Positions 63,305 through 64,000 of a stretch of 64,000 nucleotides of DNA are shown piece after piece. Under the pieces are notes generated by a model, which was not told where the DNA came from, ran no database searches, and worked only from the letters and a program-made list of their open reading frames with translations. Each line of letters opens with the position of its first letter. The first letter of the stretch is position 1. The DNA is from Methylococcales bacterium (GTDB lineage Bacteria > Pseudomonadota > Gammaproteobacteria > Methylococcales > Methylomonadaceae), in the NCBI GenBank assembly GCA_026398895.1, contig JAPLRZ010000044.1, forward strand, positions 62,001-126,000. The letters are read 5' to 3'. The position numbers and the translations under genes are program-made.

Positions 63305-64000
63305 ATGAAGCGTTTTTTTACAGGATTTTTCGTCTTACTTATTGTGGGTGGGATAGCGTTTTTTTTGTTTCGTTGGATAATGGAGCGGCAGAACTATGAA
63401 AGCACCGATAATGCGTATTTAAAAAGTAATAGCGTGTTAATTACTCCGCAAGTGGAGGGACGTATTACCCAATTGCTGATTGAGGATAATCAAGCCGTCA
63501 AACAAGGCGAGCTGTTAGCAGTGATTGATGACCGCGATTATCAAGCTAAACTTGCACAAGCCGAAGCGAAAGTCGCTGAATCACTCGCTCATATTCAACA
63601 GCTACGCGCCAATAAAACCACCCAAAAATCTCATATTGCCAGTGCAGGCGCGGCAGTATCAGCCGTTGAAGCGAAACGTCAACAAATTAACCAAGACTTA
63701 CGGCGATTTAACACGCTGATTGAACGCGGTTCTGCACCGCGTCAATCGTTAGACAAAATACAATCAGAATCCAAACAAGCCGAAGCCGAATTACGCGGTT
63801 CACAAGCCGCAGTAAGTGCGCAACAAAACCAATTAAGTAGTTTTGACAGTGAAATTGCCGAAACCGAAGCCCAAGTTAAACAAGCACAAGCGCAAGTTGA
63901 ATTGGCAAAACTCGATGTAGAACACACGAAAATTGTCGCGCCATTTGATGGAGTGATTGGACATCGTGGCGTGCAAATCGGTTCTCATGTTCAGACGGGT
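63305..64000 (+). CDS. HlyD/EmrA-type membrane fusion protein, 3' truncated by window edge
   Basis: 232 residues are visible. An N-terminal membrane helix (FFTGFFVLLIVGGIAFFLF) is followed by the lipoyl half-motif TPQVEGRITQLLIEDNQAVK, a coiled-coil hairpin (about 75-200) and the second lipoyl half KIVAPFDGVIGHRGVQIGS. It is of the EmrA/HlyD D1 type, working with an MFS or ABC pump presumably encoded beyond the window, and with the TolC protein encoded divergently. Probably controlled by the TetR protein. Confidence 0.9.
   Translation, partial: MKRFFTGFFVLLIVGGIAFFLFRWIMERQNYESTDNAYLKSNSVLITPQVEGRITQLLIEDNQAVKQGELLAVIDDRDYQAKLAQAEAKVAESLAHIQQLRANKTTQKSHIASAGAAVSAVEAKRQQINQDLRRFNTLIERGSAPRQSLDKIQSESKQAEAELRGSQAAVSAQQNQLSSFDSEIAETEAQVKQAQAQVELAKLDVEHTKIVAPFDGVIGHRGVQIGSHVQTG

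Noticed and set aside
1-64000. CRISPR array, tRNA or rRNA genes
   Set aside because: No regularly spaced direct repeats were seen; the repeats found are dispersed and palindromic. No cloverleaf or rRNA-like stretch was recognised by eye, although a computed tRNA scan was not possible.

Overview
The window looks like chromosomal DNA of a moderately AT-rich gammaproteobacterium. The pointers are a def-fmt-rsmB-DUF4390-ntrY-ntrX block, an hfq-hflX pair, nrdR-ribD, an adenosylcobalamin-dependent ribonucleotide reductase and an exosortase with a PEP-CTERM-type target. The small dispersed repeats recall Thiotrichales or Methylococcales genomes, but no rRNA gene or other decisive marker is present, so the order is only a guess. 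I found no tRNA, rRNA, CRISPR array, complete insertion sequence or transposase.

Layout. 1-3.4 kb: end of a polysaccharide deacetylase, then a BaeS/BaeR-like two-component pair split by a repeat. 3.4-11.6 kb (minus strand): peptide deformylase, methionyl-tRNA formyltransferase, RsmB, DUF4390, a TPR protein and NtrY/NtrX. 11.8-16.3 kb: a type IIG restriction-modification gene between inverted repeats. 16.5-18 kb: ribD and nrdR. 18.2-26.5 kb: a CusCBA-like heavy-metal efflux operon with a mercury module (merR, operator, merT, merP, CopZ-like protein, NrtS-like protein) between the fusion-protein and pump genes. 26.5-28.6 kb: a decayed region with an orphan HEAGH peptidase-like gene, a truncated caspase-like gene and very small ORFs. 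28.6-33.3 kb: a REC-PAS-GGDEF-EAL protein and a CHASE8-type kinase followed by a REC-HPT protein. 33.4-35.1 kb: hflX and hfq.

35.2-46.5 kb: nrdJ (class II reductase) carrying two inteins, one placed directly before the predicted radical cysteine, behind a pair of NrdR boxes. A TSCPD-domain partner (NrdJb-like) lies about 6 kb downstream. Between them is an accessory island with a VbhA/Fic pair, a CD-NTase plus SLATT gene pair (CBASS) and a type II restriction-modification pair. 46.8-50.5 kb: an exosortase and its probable VIT-vWA substrate. 50.9-59.1 kb: a Ter stress operon (four TerD-family genes, ATP-grasp, phosphoribosyltransferase, HAD) interrupted by an AAA-ATPase/PIN-nuclease pair. 59.1-61.1 kb: a Septu (PtuAB) pair. 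61.2-64 kb: TolC, TetR and the start of an HlyD/EmrA-type protein.

Two repeat phenomena run through the window. First, five copies of an element exactly 112 bp long, each with matching TIR-like ends and flanked by TA, behave like a MITE; one sits inside the signal-peptide codons of the TolC gene, and removing 114 bp restores an ordinary signal peptide. Second, short perfect palindromes occur both between genes and, in frame, inside the exosortase and restriction genes. The AAA-PIN pair beside Septu is the best candidate for a little-described defence system.
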